64,000 nucleotides of DNA from Owenia fusiformis (lineage: Eukaryota; Annelida; Polychaeta; Sabellida; Oweniidae). Under the pieces are notes generated by a model. It did no database searches. It saw only the letters and a list, made by a program, of their open reading frames with translations, and was not told the DNA's origin. Numbering within the stretch: position 1 is the stretch's first letter; each line of letters begins with the position of its first letter. Position numbers and translations under genes: made by a program. The stretch lies in the NCBI GenBank assembly GCA_903813345.2, contig CAIIXF020000007.1, forward strand, positions 6,887,730-6,951,729. Reading direction: 5' to 3'. This document shows positions 30,601-40,499 of the stretch, piece after piece.

Positions 30601-31229
30601 GGGATTCCCCAATTTCCAGAATGTGGTCTTGTGTTGTAAAATATGACCTCACAGAGAGCTTACTAGAAATGATACGTACAGCACAATTTCCTTCTAAACT
30701 TCATTGGAAGAGACTGATTAAAAACACAATCGGTAATTACCAGAGAAACGGTTACATGGCAACATGTTCGTTATATAGACGCCATGATATATGTGTTAAC
30801 ATTTCCGATGTAAATATACGTGTCGGATCCCTTGGATCTATGAAACCCTGCGTCTGGTGGATCTTGGCAAGGAAAAAACCACTATATACCCCGCAGTGTA
30901 AAACAATGATGAGACTAGCCACTGATTGTCACGATCTACGCGTAAAAAATTCAGGTGTAAATAGTATTTGTATTGTCTGTAACAGGTTCGAAACAGAAAC
31001 AATTGATCACTTTATCATGAGATGTCCAAAATGGCAAGAACATCGTAACCAAATAGGTTTAATTACAAGAAAATACGGTGCTTTTAAAGAACTAGATAAG
31101 ATATTTGCATATCCCGAGTGTGAAATTGATGACGATGATATGATAAGTATTGCATGTATAGTGCATAAAATGACTATTGTTAGATCAAACATTCTGAAAG
31201 AATACGTTGGACAGTTGATTATTACATAA
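27648..31229 (+). CDS. Non-LTR retrotransposon ORF2 (endonuclease and reverse transcriptase)
   Basis: An intact 1193-residue ORF. The N-terminus is an AP-type endonuclease: WNLNGAN, AVSEHML, VVLLGDMNAHLP, YIDHVIVSNTL and SSDHLPVI mark the metal- and phosphate-binding residues. The central reverse transcriptase has KPGKASGPDGITVEHIRFAG, LLDIKSAFDTCW, PVLQGVFQGAVSS and the catalytic SIAYADDIALIA. The C-terminus has a Cys/His motif, CIVCNRFETETIDHFIMRC, and there is no RNase H domain. It copies its own RNA at nicked genomic DNA. A hydrophobic N-terminal leader precedes MMNLRLAQWN, so translation may start at about 27717 rather than 27648. Domain order fits the CR1/L2/Jockey group broadly; I do not assign a clade. 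All catalytic motifs are intact. Confidence 0.95.
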   Translation: MLFTNIILVCLYVIAVTVLIPHNMMNLRLAQWNLNGANTAKHALKDLLNENDIVAVSEHMLYDCNIKQLNVNENDFCMHAISSKHIDNADCGLKFGSGGVAMFWRKTLAKQVYPLKALSNDRMICVKLCMHDNSRPLYIFSVYLPQQQCKKDNFEDVLLELENNVNQVSCEGDVVLLGDMNAHLPYNIHNGSRSWGSGTPNGRIFQEFILRNGLIVADLLEFCDGPNYTFESACGHKSYIDHVIVSNTLVAHIYKCTILNTCANYGASSDHLPVITVLKIEKSTCDTEVESSVKSSCFKRVAWDKATWEMKNNYADMCSSMVQYVQSEFQKKGDKLSNAEIDQYLNVIISILHQAAEVIFPIKQFKKHQKPFWAPHLTVLVKERNRLWHQWRNTGKPRSGDIFQQYKLAKKAFSKAYYMAEMEYERAEMAKLYESECVDQRFFWHLLRRSRGQQSRPSSSVRNKDGIIVTEAQQVREVWRNHFKTLASPGDDPLFDDKFKDQVDREVNDLLHTSHLNNNDFLENDISMEEISSALSKMKPGKASGPDGITVEHIRFAGGPILEILICLFQSVINNEYTPLTFRTGTLIPLLKGGVRDVLDTNHHRGITLMSVIRKLYDKIILGRYSWRLKSIIHPLQGGCLDGCSSLHSSLLLHETIGFNTHHDSTVHVVLLDIKSAFDTCWINGLFYKLYHKAGIKGKLWRLLYDSYKNFECNILVAGGVSEPFPVLQGVFQGAVSSMLLYQFYISDLLDDLEKLNLGAKTMGINTGSIAYADDIALIAIFPNAMNTMLQLAYAHSNKWRYTLHPGKCVALTYGKNTEVPQFRLGTGEIPNAKSAKHVGIPLSTDGVFRDHVKDAISSGKRKLYSLFGLGHRTGGLTPLVASKLYNSFSVPKMLYGDQIINYKPEDLETLEVAQRQIGRRLQSFPKSASNPSSTMTLGWNTMKRRIDYDMLLMLFGMLILPLSNIYKRLLMLRLMNITLGLASWDSPISRMWSCVVKYDLTESLLEMIRTAQFPSKLHWKRLIKNTIGNYQRNGYMATCSLYRRHDICVNISDVNIRVGSLGSMKPCVWWILARKKPLYTPQCKTMMRLATDCHDLRVKNSGVNSICIVCNRFETETIDHFIMRCPKWQEHRNQIGLITRKYGAFKELDKIFAYPECEIDDDDMISIACIVHKMTIVRSNILKEYVGQLIIT

Positions 31230-31446
31230 TAAAGACACTCTTGAAAGAACCAATGTCATATAAAACATAAGCAGTATTCATCCATTTAAAATGGAAGCTT
31301 TTTATTTAATTGTGTGATGTTACCAAATGTAAATATGTTTGTAAAACCACTCTGTTTAAATACAGGTAAATAAATAATTAAATTAAATTAAATCACTGGA
31401 AAATGTTCATAATACCATTATTGTTATATAAATCATAATAAATTTA

Positions 31447-31500
31447 ACATGCAAAATGTCACCACCTGCCATTTGTTACAATTGCCGACTGACAGACACC
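31447..31500 (+). repeat. Dispersed ATGTCACCACC family, truncated copy
   Basis: It holds the 5' part only: TTAACATGCAAAATGTCACC then ACCTGCCATTTGTTAC. It is followed by a diverged relative of the CAGGGGTTTCA element near 31540-31680 (TTCCATGTTAAAATTATAA). Confidence 0.65.
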
Positions 31501-31701
31501 AAATCAAAACACCCAGTCCCTATAAAAGGCTCTGAAATCAAGTCCCTATGTCCTGGAGTCCACATTTAATTTGGTTCTTTTCATCAAAATTGCCCCTTGT
31601 CTTAAAGAATTTTGCAGATGTTTCCATGTTAAAATTATAATTTCAAATAATTTTGCCTTTTATTTTAATTTATTTTGCTCTATTCTATAATCATGGAATG
31701 T

Positions 31702-31830
31702 AGAAGACTTTACATATATGTCAAACCTTTGTGACCCACCTCCTCTTAGACACCTCCCTTCCATTCTCTAAAGTAAACTAAATAGGAGGGTGGGGTCACT
31801 GGGGTGGTACTTAATGCAAGTCTACAATGC
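31702..31830. repeat. C-rich foldback sequence
   Basis: GTGACCCACCTCCTCTTA pairs with TAGGAGGGTGGGGTCAC, and an outer TAGAAGACT pairs with AGTCTAC. It has the same kind of structure as 25313-25437. Confidence 0.6.
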
Positions 31831-31879
31831 AGGTAAATAATAGCATTTCTGCATACTACAAATACCTTACTATAATACA

Positions 31880-33200
31880 TGTACTGTTTAAAGAAGGACA
31901 CAATTCATGTCTCTAGTTAACAACTTTCTCTAAAACTATTCAAGACTAAGTCATAAATGTTGGTTATATTGTGTCAAATTATATATACTTCCTCTAGAAG
32001 AACTCAACTAAACAAACATATGTGTAAAAAAACTTTATGCTACTTGTAGTATAAAGATAAAAGCTACTGAATAAAAGTATGTGTCTAAAATGAAACTTCA
32101 GACTAAAAGGTGTCACTTGAAAGTCAATACCAGATTAACCTCTTGAATCCCAGAACATTTCCCCTTTTTGCACCATATACACTGCTTACATATATTCATT
32201 GTATTGTATTGAAGCCCTCCGATTGGTCAGTTTTTTTGCCGTATCAATCTGTATTGCTACTGAAATTGTCCGAATTGATCATCTCCGTAGCAATACAGAA
32301 AATATTCGTTCGGAGGGGACAATCTCAGTAGCAATACAGAGAATACAGAATATTCCTTAGGAATTATCTTCAGCAGAATATATCCTGTATTGCACTTCAA
32401 ATCATTCAATAACTTATAGTACGATATGTGGCATTCAAGTTCATAAAAATATAAAAGTCAAAGCAATTAAACACATTTTCAACACAAGATACAAACACAG
32501 ATAAAATTTGATAAATATTACAAAGTAAGAGTCATTTTGGTGAAGAATTCTGTCTCTGTGGGTGTTCAAAGAGTTAAAGTACCTTTAATGCAAGTTATTT
32601 ATAACAGGTACAAGGGTTATTGGGTTAACTTTGCTAACAACCTTTTAACTCATCTTTCACATAATCAATACAAAAACAAGGCACTTAAAAAATAAATCAT
32701 GTTTCCTTTTCTAAAAACAAACCATTTGTGAGCTTAAAAAATCAAAAACATGTATCTTTGATTCCAAGGATTGGTTTATGGTTTAACAAAAATTACACTG
32801 AAAAGCGGGTATGAATAATAGGAAGCACTTGAAAAACAATGACTTACAAGGTATTTCGATTACAATATTGGAAATTCTGTTGGTAACACCTGATGAAATA
32901 AAACACTCAAAATTCCAATAGAACATGTATAAAGTGTGAAACCAATCCTAGTAAAAACAAAAACCACAACATATTCTCTCACCAGATTTTTTTATAGATT
33001 CCTGACAATATAAACCTCTCTGTGAACACGAGAGTACTCCTATATTATTATGGACAGATGTGAAAATTAACAAGAAATGGGGGGCAAGAAAGTTTTTGAA
33101 AATCCATTATTGATTTTGGCCTACTTTTCGATTTTAAATAATTGCAAAAACTCATCATGTGAGCTAAAAATTCAAAACTTGTCTAATCGAACATTACACT
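31880..33200. other. Noncoding stretch with one inverted-repeat cluster
   Basis: At 32205-32400, TGTATTGCTACTGAAATTGT (32250) pairs with ACAATCTCAGTAGCAATACA (32319), and a third inverted copy CCGTAGCAATACAGA lies at about 32285. A further pair (TGTATTGAAG and TGTATTGCACTTCA) flanks the cluster. It may be a foldback element. The rest holds nothing I can name. Confidence 0.5.
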
Positions 33201-33210
33201 GTCATTTGTA

Positions 33211-33350
33211 ACTAATTAACTGTCATTTGCAACAGACACACACCAGCCAAATGTCAAAAGCAAAACACAGACCAACATCTACAAAAACGTTGGAGACTAT
33301 TTACAATTTATATATAATAATGTCACCACTTCAGATGGTGACATAAAAAA
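33211..33350 (+). repeat. Dispersed ATGTCACCACC family, diverged copy
   Basis: It contains GTCATTTGCAACAGACAC, ACGTTGGAGACTAT and ATGTCACCACTTCAGATGGT then GACATAAA. The 5' end is degraded. Confidence 0.65.
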
Positions 33351-33641
33351 TTGAACCAAAAACAATTCACATTGTGAGGTGTTCAGATAAGAGAGCTGTT
33401 CAGATTTATAGATTTTGTACATGTATAATTGACTCCCACATTATCAAACCCACTCATTTTGCGCACTGTTAGGAAACCCAAGAAGCTTTTACTTCAGAAA
33501 GGATTTGCTGTATGTTATATTGTTACTTCTCTAAACATAAAAAATCAATGTATCATGCAATATTTATAATCTGTAACAGTTTGTTATTGTATTCAAGGAG
33601 TGGGTGGCGATATGGTTACACAATTCACAGGAAAAGCATCT

Positions 33642-33781
33642 AAGGCATTAACACGCAAAAGCTCACCACCTGAAATTTGTACTGACACCAAACACCAACA
33701 ATGGAATGCCAAACACCAACTGTTGAACACTGACCACCAAACACAATAAAGATGTGTCACCACTTCTGGTGGTGACATAAA
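33642..33781 (+). repeat. Dispersed ATGTCACCACC family, copy
   Basis: It begins AAGGCATTAACACGC and ends GTCACCACTTCTGGTGGTGA then CATAAAT. The terminal hairpin is perfect over GTCACCAC/GTGGTGAC. About 140 bp. Confidence 0.8.
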
Positions 33782-34149
33782 TAACATGGAAACCTTAAAT
33801 TCTCAATACTAGTATAGTTTGTACATTCTTACAATGGTTATATGTCGTGAAGCAAAATATGGATAAAATACACTGTGTTGATAAAATTAAAAATTCCCTT
33901 TTAAAGAATGTGTTTCAAAATGCATGTATGGAGGATTTATTTTCTTAGGTAAATCTTGAGATCGAAGACTAAACATACATGTTTATAATATAAAACAATG
34001 AATCACGCACAATATCTTAAAGAGGTCAGTCTGATCTATAATAAGTATGACATTGAAGACGAGTGGTTGTTCATCAAAACATTAAGTGGTGGTAAAACCC
34101 TATATTTGATATCTTAGGTCAGGTAAAGGGGCAGGATTTCAAGACAAAC

Positions 34150-34401
34150 AAGGCATTAACATACAAAATGTCACCACCTGCCATTTGTTACAGATACCAT
34201 GTTACAGATGGTGGCCACTGAAAACCAATCACTGTTCATATAAAAGTTGGAGACTATAACAATATGCCAATGGTGGTCTTGCTTCATGACTTTGGACCCC
34301 TCCCCCATCTACTTCTCCAATTCAACACCCTGGTGTAAAGTAGATAGGGGGTCCAGGATCTTGAAGCAATACAATGTCAACACTTGTGGTGAGGTGATAT
34401 A
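34150..34401 (+). repeat. Dispersed ATGTCACCACC family copy, interrupted by a foldback insert
   Basis: The family sequence starts at AAGGCATTAACATAC and resumes near 34372 (ATGTCAACACTTGTGGTGAG). About 100 bp between, at 34272-34371, folds on itself: TTGCTTCATGACTTTGGACC pairs with GGTCCAGGATCTTGAAGCAA. The insert is therefore younger than the host copy. Confidence 0.75.
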
Positions 34402-34409
34402 ATCAGCTG

Positions 34410-35580
34410 CTAGTCCCAGATTTTAGTCTTCTATCAAGCCCCTCCCCCTCAGGGGCAGGAAGTAGGTAACACAGAGGTTTAATAATACGAGACCATAATA
34501 GACAGTTATGACCCTATAACATCACTCTGACACCATTTCCACACATAATGTTCACCTTTTTTCGTGAGTTATGAATTATATATGGAGTATCTTTACAAGT
34601 TTTTTAGTGGGTGAAATGACATGTTAAAAAAACACAAACAAACACTGGCTAATTTAGTAAATATCATATATGCCAATAATTGGTACCAATCCTCAGCAAA
34701 TATGAAATATTTGAGGTTATATAGGAGAGTGGAAAAAGCATATAGGAGGGACATTTCTTTATAGCAAATACCCCTTTACCTTTTATTTTCTCATTACACC
34801 TACTATGTGATGTGTACATCTACTTATCTAGCAATAAATGACAATTTTACCATTTTAACAGGCCTATACTTAGAATATTGAGTGTTTGCTATGAAGGTGT
34901 AAAAAACTAGGTTAGGAAATGGGGAAATAATACAACACAGAAATATTTTCTACGAGTCATATTCTGTTCCCTTTGTAAAGTTTATCTTAGCATTTCTAAA
35001 GCAGAGCCTCTCTATTCTACGATAATATTTTGGGTACCAGGGCATTTTTTTCTAAAGAAAAGCAGTGAGACTGAATATTCAGTATAGTGAAAGTATTCAA
35101 GATACAGATTTCACCATGTCTGAAGATATGCAGTTTTAAGTTATTTTTATCACCATATTATTCATTTTCTGACTTTAATAAAGAAACACAATGTCAGTGT
35201 GACTTCCTGGGCAATTTTTCATTTAGATCTACCATTAACATTCAAGTATACAAAATAATCTGATTTACCTAATCTGGTAATTCTAATATACTCCATTGTT
35301 ATCTGGAACCCAAATATTTGAATAATGTAAAGTCAAAGAAAAAACTAAACCTTATATTTCAAAGATTAAACAATAATCTTATATTTATGTGTAAATCATT
35401 ATAGGCTATAATAATTGGGCTCGAGTTAAAATGACATTACTAATATATAGATTACGGAGGGAGGAAGTGTAGGAGACTTAATTATGCTTTGCGTTTGACT
35501 TTGCTTCTTAAAATAGATATGAACAAATAATATAATACTGAAAAACAAAAGAAATTCATAGGAAGTAAATGATCAACCGA
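34410..35580. other. Noncoding stretch
   Basis: AT-rich DNA with a short C/G palindrome (CCCCTCCCCCTCAGGGGC, about 34440-34457). No gene or repeat family was recognised. Confidence 0.45.
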
Positions 35581-35589
35581 TACTTATAT

Positions 35590-35763
35590 CAGGGATTTCA
35601 TTAGCAGCAGACAACAGGCGATTTTCACTGGTTGTTTTCACAAAATCACCTGTTGTTTTTAGGGACTTTCTAACTTTTCCATGTTAAAGTTATGATTTCC
35701 ATTAATTTTGCCTGTTGTTTTAATTCATTTAGCACGTAGTGAGAATTTCATGTGAAGCCCCTG
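35590..35763. mobile_element. Miniature element with CAGGGGTTTCA ends, copy 2
   Basis: It is 174 bp, starting CAGGGATTTCATTAGCAG and ending TTCATGTGAAGCCCCTG. It is the reverse-orientation homologue of 12328-12495. Interior shared segments include ACAACAGGCGATTTTCA and TTAATTTTGCCTGTTGTTTT. Flanking 8-mers do not match exactly. Confidence 0.65.
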
Positions 35764-36506
35764 TTTAGATATAGATGTGAAATTATGAAAGGGTTTTAAC
35801 GAGGATCGAAAAAAGATAAAGCAAATTCAAAATGAGTAAGCAAAAATTGAGCCTATTAAGATATTATATGTCATGAAACATAATTTTCACAGCAATTAAT
35901 TTAATTTTTTTTAATAATAATGCACCATCTCACAACTAGCCTTACCCCTGGATAGCCCTATATAACATAAAATGTACAATGTACTTTTAATATGTATGTG
36001 ATCGATTTGCTGTATTATTTGAACTTTTGGAAGCTATATAAGTAAGTGTCAATACAGTGTAAAGTGTAAAAAAGAATTGTATTTATGAATGAAACACTTA
36101 TTCCAGGTTGTCTCTTTAAATGAACCATATGATTTTAGCACCCCATTTTACTTATATGTTTTAATATATACATACTTAAGCTACCCTGAGCAATATTAAT
36201 CATTTACATACTCTAGCATTAATCATTTTATAGATAGGTACTCAACCAATAAGAAAGTACTCCAGAACCAGCTTACATAGAGTTTTTGAACAAATACTGG
36301 GGAACAAACATGGAAATAACCCCATGGCTGAGCAATAACAGACTCCGATTTGATCTAATAGTTAGTTTGGTGAGTTCGGAGCACTATCTGTAACATAAAG
36401 AGTGTGAGTGTGGTCATTTTTACAAAGGGGTAAGCTAAAGCCTAGCTTAGTTTGAAAGTAAGTAGGAATTTATATGCACTTTCATGACTTCAGCTACCCC
36501 ATGGAA

Positions 36507-36842
36507 TACCCTTTGCATTTGTTTGATTTCACTTCTAAAAGAGAGCTTCATCTTTACTCTTTCAGTTTACAACAAACCTCTGATCTCATCATGCCAATCA
36601 GAGTTTGTCGTCGAAATATGGACGACTTTCTACATGGTAATTTCCTCTGACATCCCCGCATAGTTAATGAGCATGTATTTAGTGCACATTCCTTCCACTT
36701 TGCTGATTGGTTGACAAAAGTCAGCATGGTCGATTTGAAATCATTTATTACCCGGGTTACACCAATCTTCAGGGCGGGGCTCCTAAACTGTAATATAGTC
36801 TATACTAGGCAGTTGATAACTAGATTCTGCACGGAGGGTGCC
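36507..36842. repeat. SINE-like dispersed repeat, copy 2
   Basis: Homologous to 12680-13085 over the whole length: ACCCTTTGCATTTGTTTGAT, AAAAGAGAGCTTCAT, CCAATCAGAGTTTGTCGTCG, GGGCGGGGCT, TAAACTGTAATAT and ATTCTGCACGGAGGG. It is more diverged, with internal deletions. Confidence 0.65.
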
Positions 36843-37797
36843 TATAGAAAGTCATGTACATACCAGTGATATCTATTGCATTAGAGCAACTGATTACCGC
36901 ACCCTTTTAGTATCTGAGAAGTCTGAAAATTAAATGCCACCCTGTTAAATATCTCTTTGCACACTGCCAAAATGATGAAACATCTAGGTAAAATTATGAT
37001 TTAGCACCATGTTCATAAAAATGATGATTGGTCAATAACACATCCAAAATGAGTCAGAAATTAGGTGCGATAAAAATGTTCATACAATAATAATGATAAA
37101 AGGTGTTTAGTAGTAAATCTTTGGTGCATATATTACTTCATCAGGAGTATGGAATAAAACAATAAAGCTGAATCCTCACATTGAGATATTTGGATTGGGA
37201 TAAATGACTATGACAACGATTATCTCTATTGTAAAACTACTGCTTGGGAAAACTCATTTGTATGATAATCAATGCTCCAAGGGAATCCTAATGTAGTTAT
37301 GCTTGAATGCCAATAACCTGATTCCAAAGATAACTATATGAGGCACAGGATATCTAAAATGTTATAAAGTTATAGGGGTATAATGCTAATCAAAGAGTTA
37401 TAATAAACCCATTTAAGAACATTTTTATTTTCATCTTGGCCTTTGCCAATATTCAATATTTGGTCTGGTAATTGAAGATATTGGGAAGATATTCTGAAGG
37501 AAAAGATATACAAGCGTCAACTTTTGACTTCTAATAATCTGAGGCAAAGATGCTCAAATATAAACCTTACTTTTTTTAAGTTAAATTTTCAAATTTTTTC
37601 AAAAGCATTCAAAATACAAATGTATTTATGTTTTAATTTCAAAGATATGACCTCTTTTAAAAAGCTGTACCATTGTTTACATACAACTTTGGCAGAAGGA
37701 ATAAATAGAAACTGAAAAAGACAATATGCAAAATCAGAAGCAAAAAATAGGAATTAAAACTGTAGTAGTATATAAGCTGATAAGGTGATTCTACTTG

Positions 37798-38123
37798 CCT
37801 TTCATTTCAATGCAGCAGGTGGCAAATTTCATTACTTGTATAGTAAGTCTTGCAGTCTTGTTTTACATTTTCACAGTTAATTATATGTTTTCGGGCTGCT
37901 TTTACAGAGCTTTTTACTCAAATCTAATACCAATAAAAGAACAACATAATTCTTTTTTTTCTTTTTTCAATGCAGCAGGTGGCAAATTTCATTACTTGTA
38001 TATAGTAAGTCTTGCAGTCTTGTTTTATAAATATTTTCACAGTTAATTATATGTTTTCGGGCTGCTTTTACAGAGCTTTTTACTCAAATCTAATACCAAT
38101 AAAAGAACAACATAATTCTTTAT
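37798..38123. repeat. 161-bp tandem duplication
   Basis: Two adjacent copies begin with TTCAATGCAGCAGGTGGCAA at about 37806 and 37967 and end at AACAACATAATTCTTT. They are nearly identical apart from two small indels, so the duplication is recent. No coding function is supported. Confidence 0.9.
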
Positions 38124-38199
38124 GTTCTAAATTCAAAGCAAAAATACATTACAATGATACAACAATACGAGTCTTTGAGGCATGCAAACTGTAACAGTC

Positions 38200-39690
38200 T
38201 ATTTATCAAAACAATGACATCCAAGATAATGGTTTAAACTAAAACTCACTCACTACCCCCACACTTATTCTAGGTCAAAGTCTGTAGACATTACACTGCT
38301 GGGCTTAATAAATAAGTACTTTTTTTCAAAAAACATGAAGTGTTCCTATCGAAAGGAACTATTGGCCTATACAGCCTATAGATCACTGAGACGACTTATC
38401 TTAAAAATACAATGCATAAATAAAGCAAATGTCTTGTTAATATAGGCAAAATAATTTTACCTGTTAATTTTGCATGCTTGTCATTTGCTTTTCGTTCTAT
38501 GGAATTTGTAAAAAACACTAATTCCCATGGAACGAAAAAGAGGACAGGAAAATATTTTTCTTTCTTGTCTCAATCATCTTTCATATCAAAGGAAAGTGCA
38601 TCATGGACTTTCAAGAGCTCTTGAAGGCCTGTGCTTGCATGAAATTCACTGGTCTATCAATGATGGTACTGACTTCGAGGTTTTGGCCTGATTCAGGTTT
38701 CAATCTCAAGTTTCTGTAGAGTCCTAGGCTAGACCCTATAGGCATAGATTTTTCCATGGGCTTTCAAGTCATGATTTTTCTAATTTCCCAACCAAAGTGC
38801 ATTCCTTAAGTTAGATAAATGCTTGTGTCATATACACCTCAAAAGTACAAGCAAGAATATCATGAACGAGCTGAAAACAATCCTCGATGTTAAATGAGAG
38901 AAATGTGTGGAAGAATGCATTCAAAATGATTTTTTTTTTCAAAAAATGAAAATCAAAAATATCACACAAGTTCTCTTTTTGAACCACAAGGGCACAATAA
39001 TGGAAAATCGGTTTACTCACCTTATTTCAGTACGCTGTATGTATCATGGCAACAACTAAATAAGGTCCAAATACATTGAATTATTCAAGAATCTATCCAA
39101 AAATGCATTCAACAAAGTTCAAAAGTGATAAACCAAAATGGCGGTAGAAATAACAAAATCACGTGATCACTTCCTACTTTCTTTATTTCAAAATTGAAAA
39201 TTGCTGCCATCTATAACTTACTGCCATCAATAAAACAGTATATCAAAACTTGTATTTGGAATTCAAATCCTTCTAGATAATAAACTTGATCACACCATGG
39301 ACTTCCAGGGGGGGGGGGTTATCTGATATCAATGCGGTAGCCTGACAGTCTCCCCAGGTAAAATGAGTTGTAAACCATAGATCTATTTTTAAATGTTAAG
39401 GTTTTAAATTATATTCTATTCAAATTCTATCACTGTTAAATTATATATCTGCTTTATATGGGCTAATTAGCCTTTTGCAGATTATTGACATAGACATATC
39501 TCCTATAAAATGTGGACCTACCTTTATGCTCCCTTGAAGAAAAACTTGCTCTTCCACATTCACTGGTCAAGTAGGCATTACTGTGCATTGTTTTTCGAAT
39601 TTGGGCATTATTTTTCAAAATTTGGCCCAATTTTTTTGTGGACATATCTGTGACCCTTTCCCTCTGTTTTTTAGGATCGTCTATGTGTTT
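38200..39690. other. Noncoding stretch
   Basis: No gene recognised. It contains a G9 run near 39309 and a short inverted pair (TTTTCGTTCTATGGAAT and ATTCCCATGGAACGAAAA, 38490-38540). Confidence 0.45.
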
Positions 39691-39699
39691 GTATTTTTT

Positions 39700-40490
39700 C
39701 AATTTCAGGACAAATTTTCAAAAAAAAGGCTATAAATTTTCAAAATTTGGGCCCGAATTTTGGTTTTAGGGGCCCAAAACATTTTACGCGCGGCCCTAGG
39801 ATGGGCCCAGAAAAAAAATGTTGGGCCAAAAATATTGTAGGGCCTCTTTAGTTGGCCTTTACTTGACCTTTTTACTTGACCTTTCAGGGCCTTATTTTTT
39901 TAAATCTTAGGCAAAATTTTCAAAAAACGAGCCATAAATCTTCAAAATTTAGGCCCAAGTTTTGCTTCTAAGGCCCTAAAAGAGTTTCCACCCGGCCATA
40001 GGATGCCCAGAAATATTGTAGGGCCTCATTAGTTGGCCTTTATGGGCCTTATTTTTTTCAATTTTAGGCCAAATTTTCAAAAAACAGGCCAAAAATTTTC
40101 AAAATTTGGTTCTAGGGCCCTAAAAGGTTCTCTGTGCAGCCATAGGATTGGCCCAGAAAAAAATGTTGGCCCAAAAATATTGTATGGCCTCTTTAGTGGG
40201 CCTTTTTGGCATTACTTGACCTTTTTGAGCCTTATTTTTTCAATTTTAGGCCAAATTTTCAAAGAAAGAATGGGCCATAAATTTTCGAATTTTGGTGTTA
40301 GGGCCCTAAAAAAATTTCTGCGCTGCCCTAGGATGGGCCCAGAAAAAAAATGTTGGCATTACTTGACCTTTTTGGGCCTTATTTTTTACAATATTAGGCC
40401 AAATTTTCAAAAACACATGCCATAGATTTTCTAAATTTTGGCCCAAATTTTGGTTTTAGGGCCCTGAAAAGTTTTTCCGTGAGGGCGGAT
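39700..40490. repeat. Tandem array of 150-200 bp AGGCCAAATTTTCAAAAA units
   Basis: Five units begin with variants of TTTTAGGCCAAATTTTCAAA at about 39705, 39905, 40060, 40245 and 40393. Each is followed by GGCCCAAATTTTGGTTTTAG then GGCCCTAAAA, AGGATGGGCCCAGAAAAAAA and ACTTGACCTTTTTGGGCC. Alternating AT-rich and GGCCC blocks give an odd base composition. No protein function; the plus-strand ORF across it is accidental. Confidence 0.85.
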
Positions 40491-40499
40491 ATTTTTTCC

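Larger units (their letters stand above)
26203..31391 (+). mobile_element. Full-length-looking LINE with both ORFs intact
   Basis: Two complete ORFs separated by five bases are followed by a 160-bp 3' UTR. The tail ends in simple repeats (AAATAAATAATTAAATTAAA, 31366-31391) rather than a long poly(A). The 5' limit is uncertain; the 5' UTR probably starts upstream of 26203. CTGGAAAA follows the tail at about 31396 and also occurs near 25588, but the match is too short to call a target duplication. Intact ORFs in a window of otherwise decayed repeats imply recent insertion. Confidence 0.85.

Noticed and set aside
40033-40425. 130-residue plus-strand ORF.
   Set aside because: It is a translation of the AT/GGCCC tandem array and has repeat periodicity rather than protein character.
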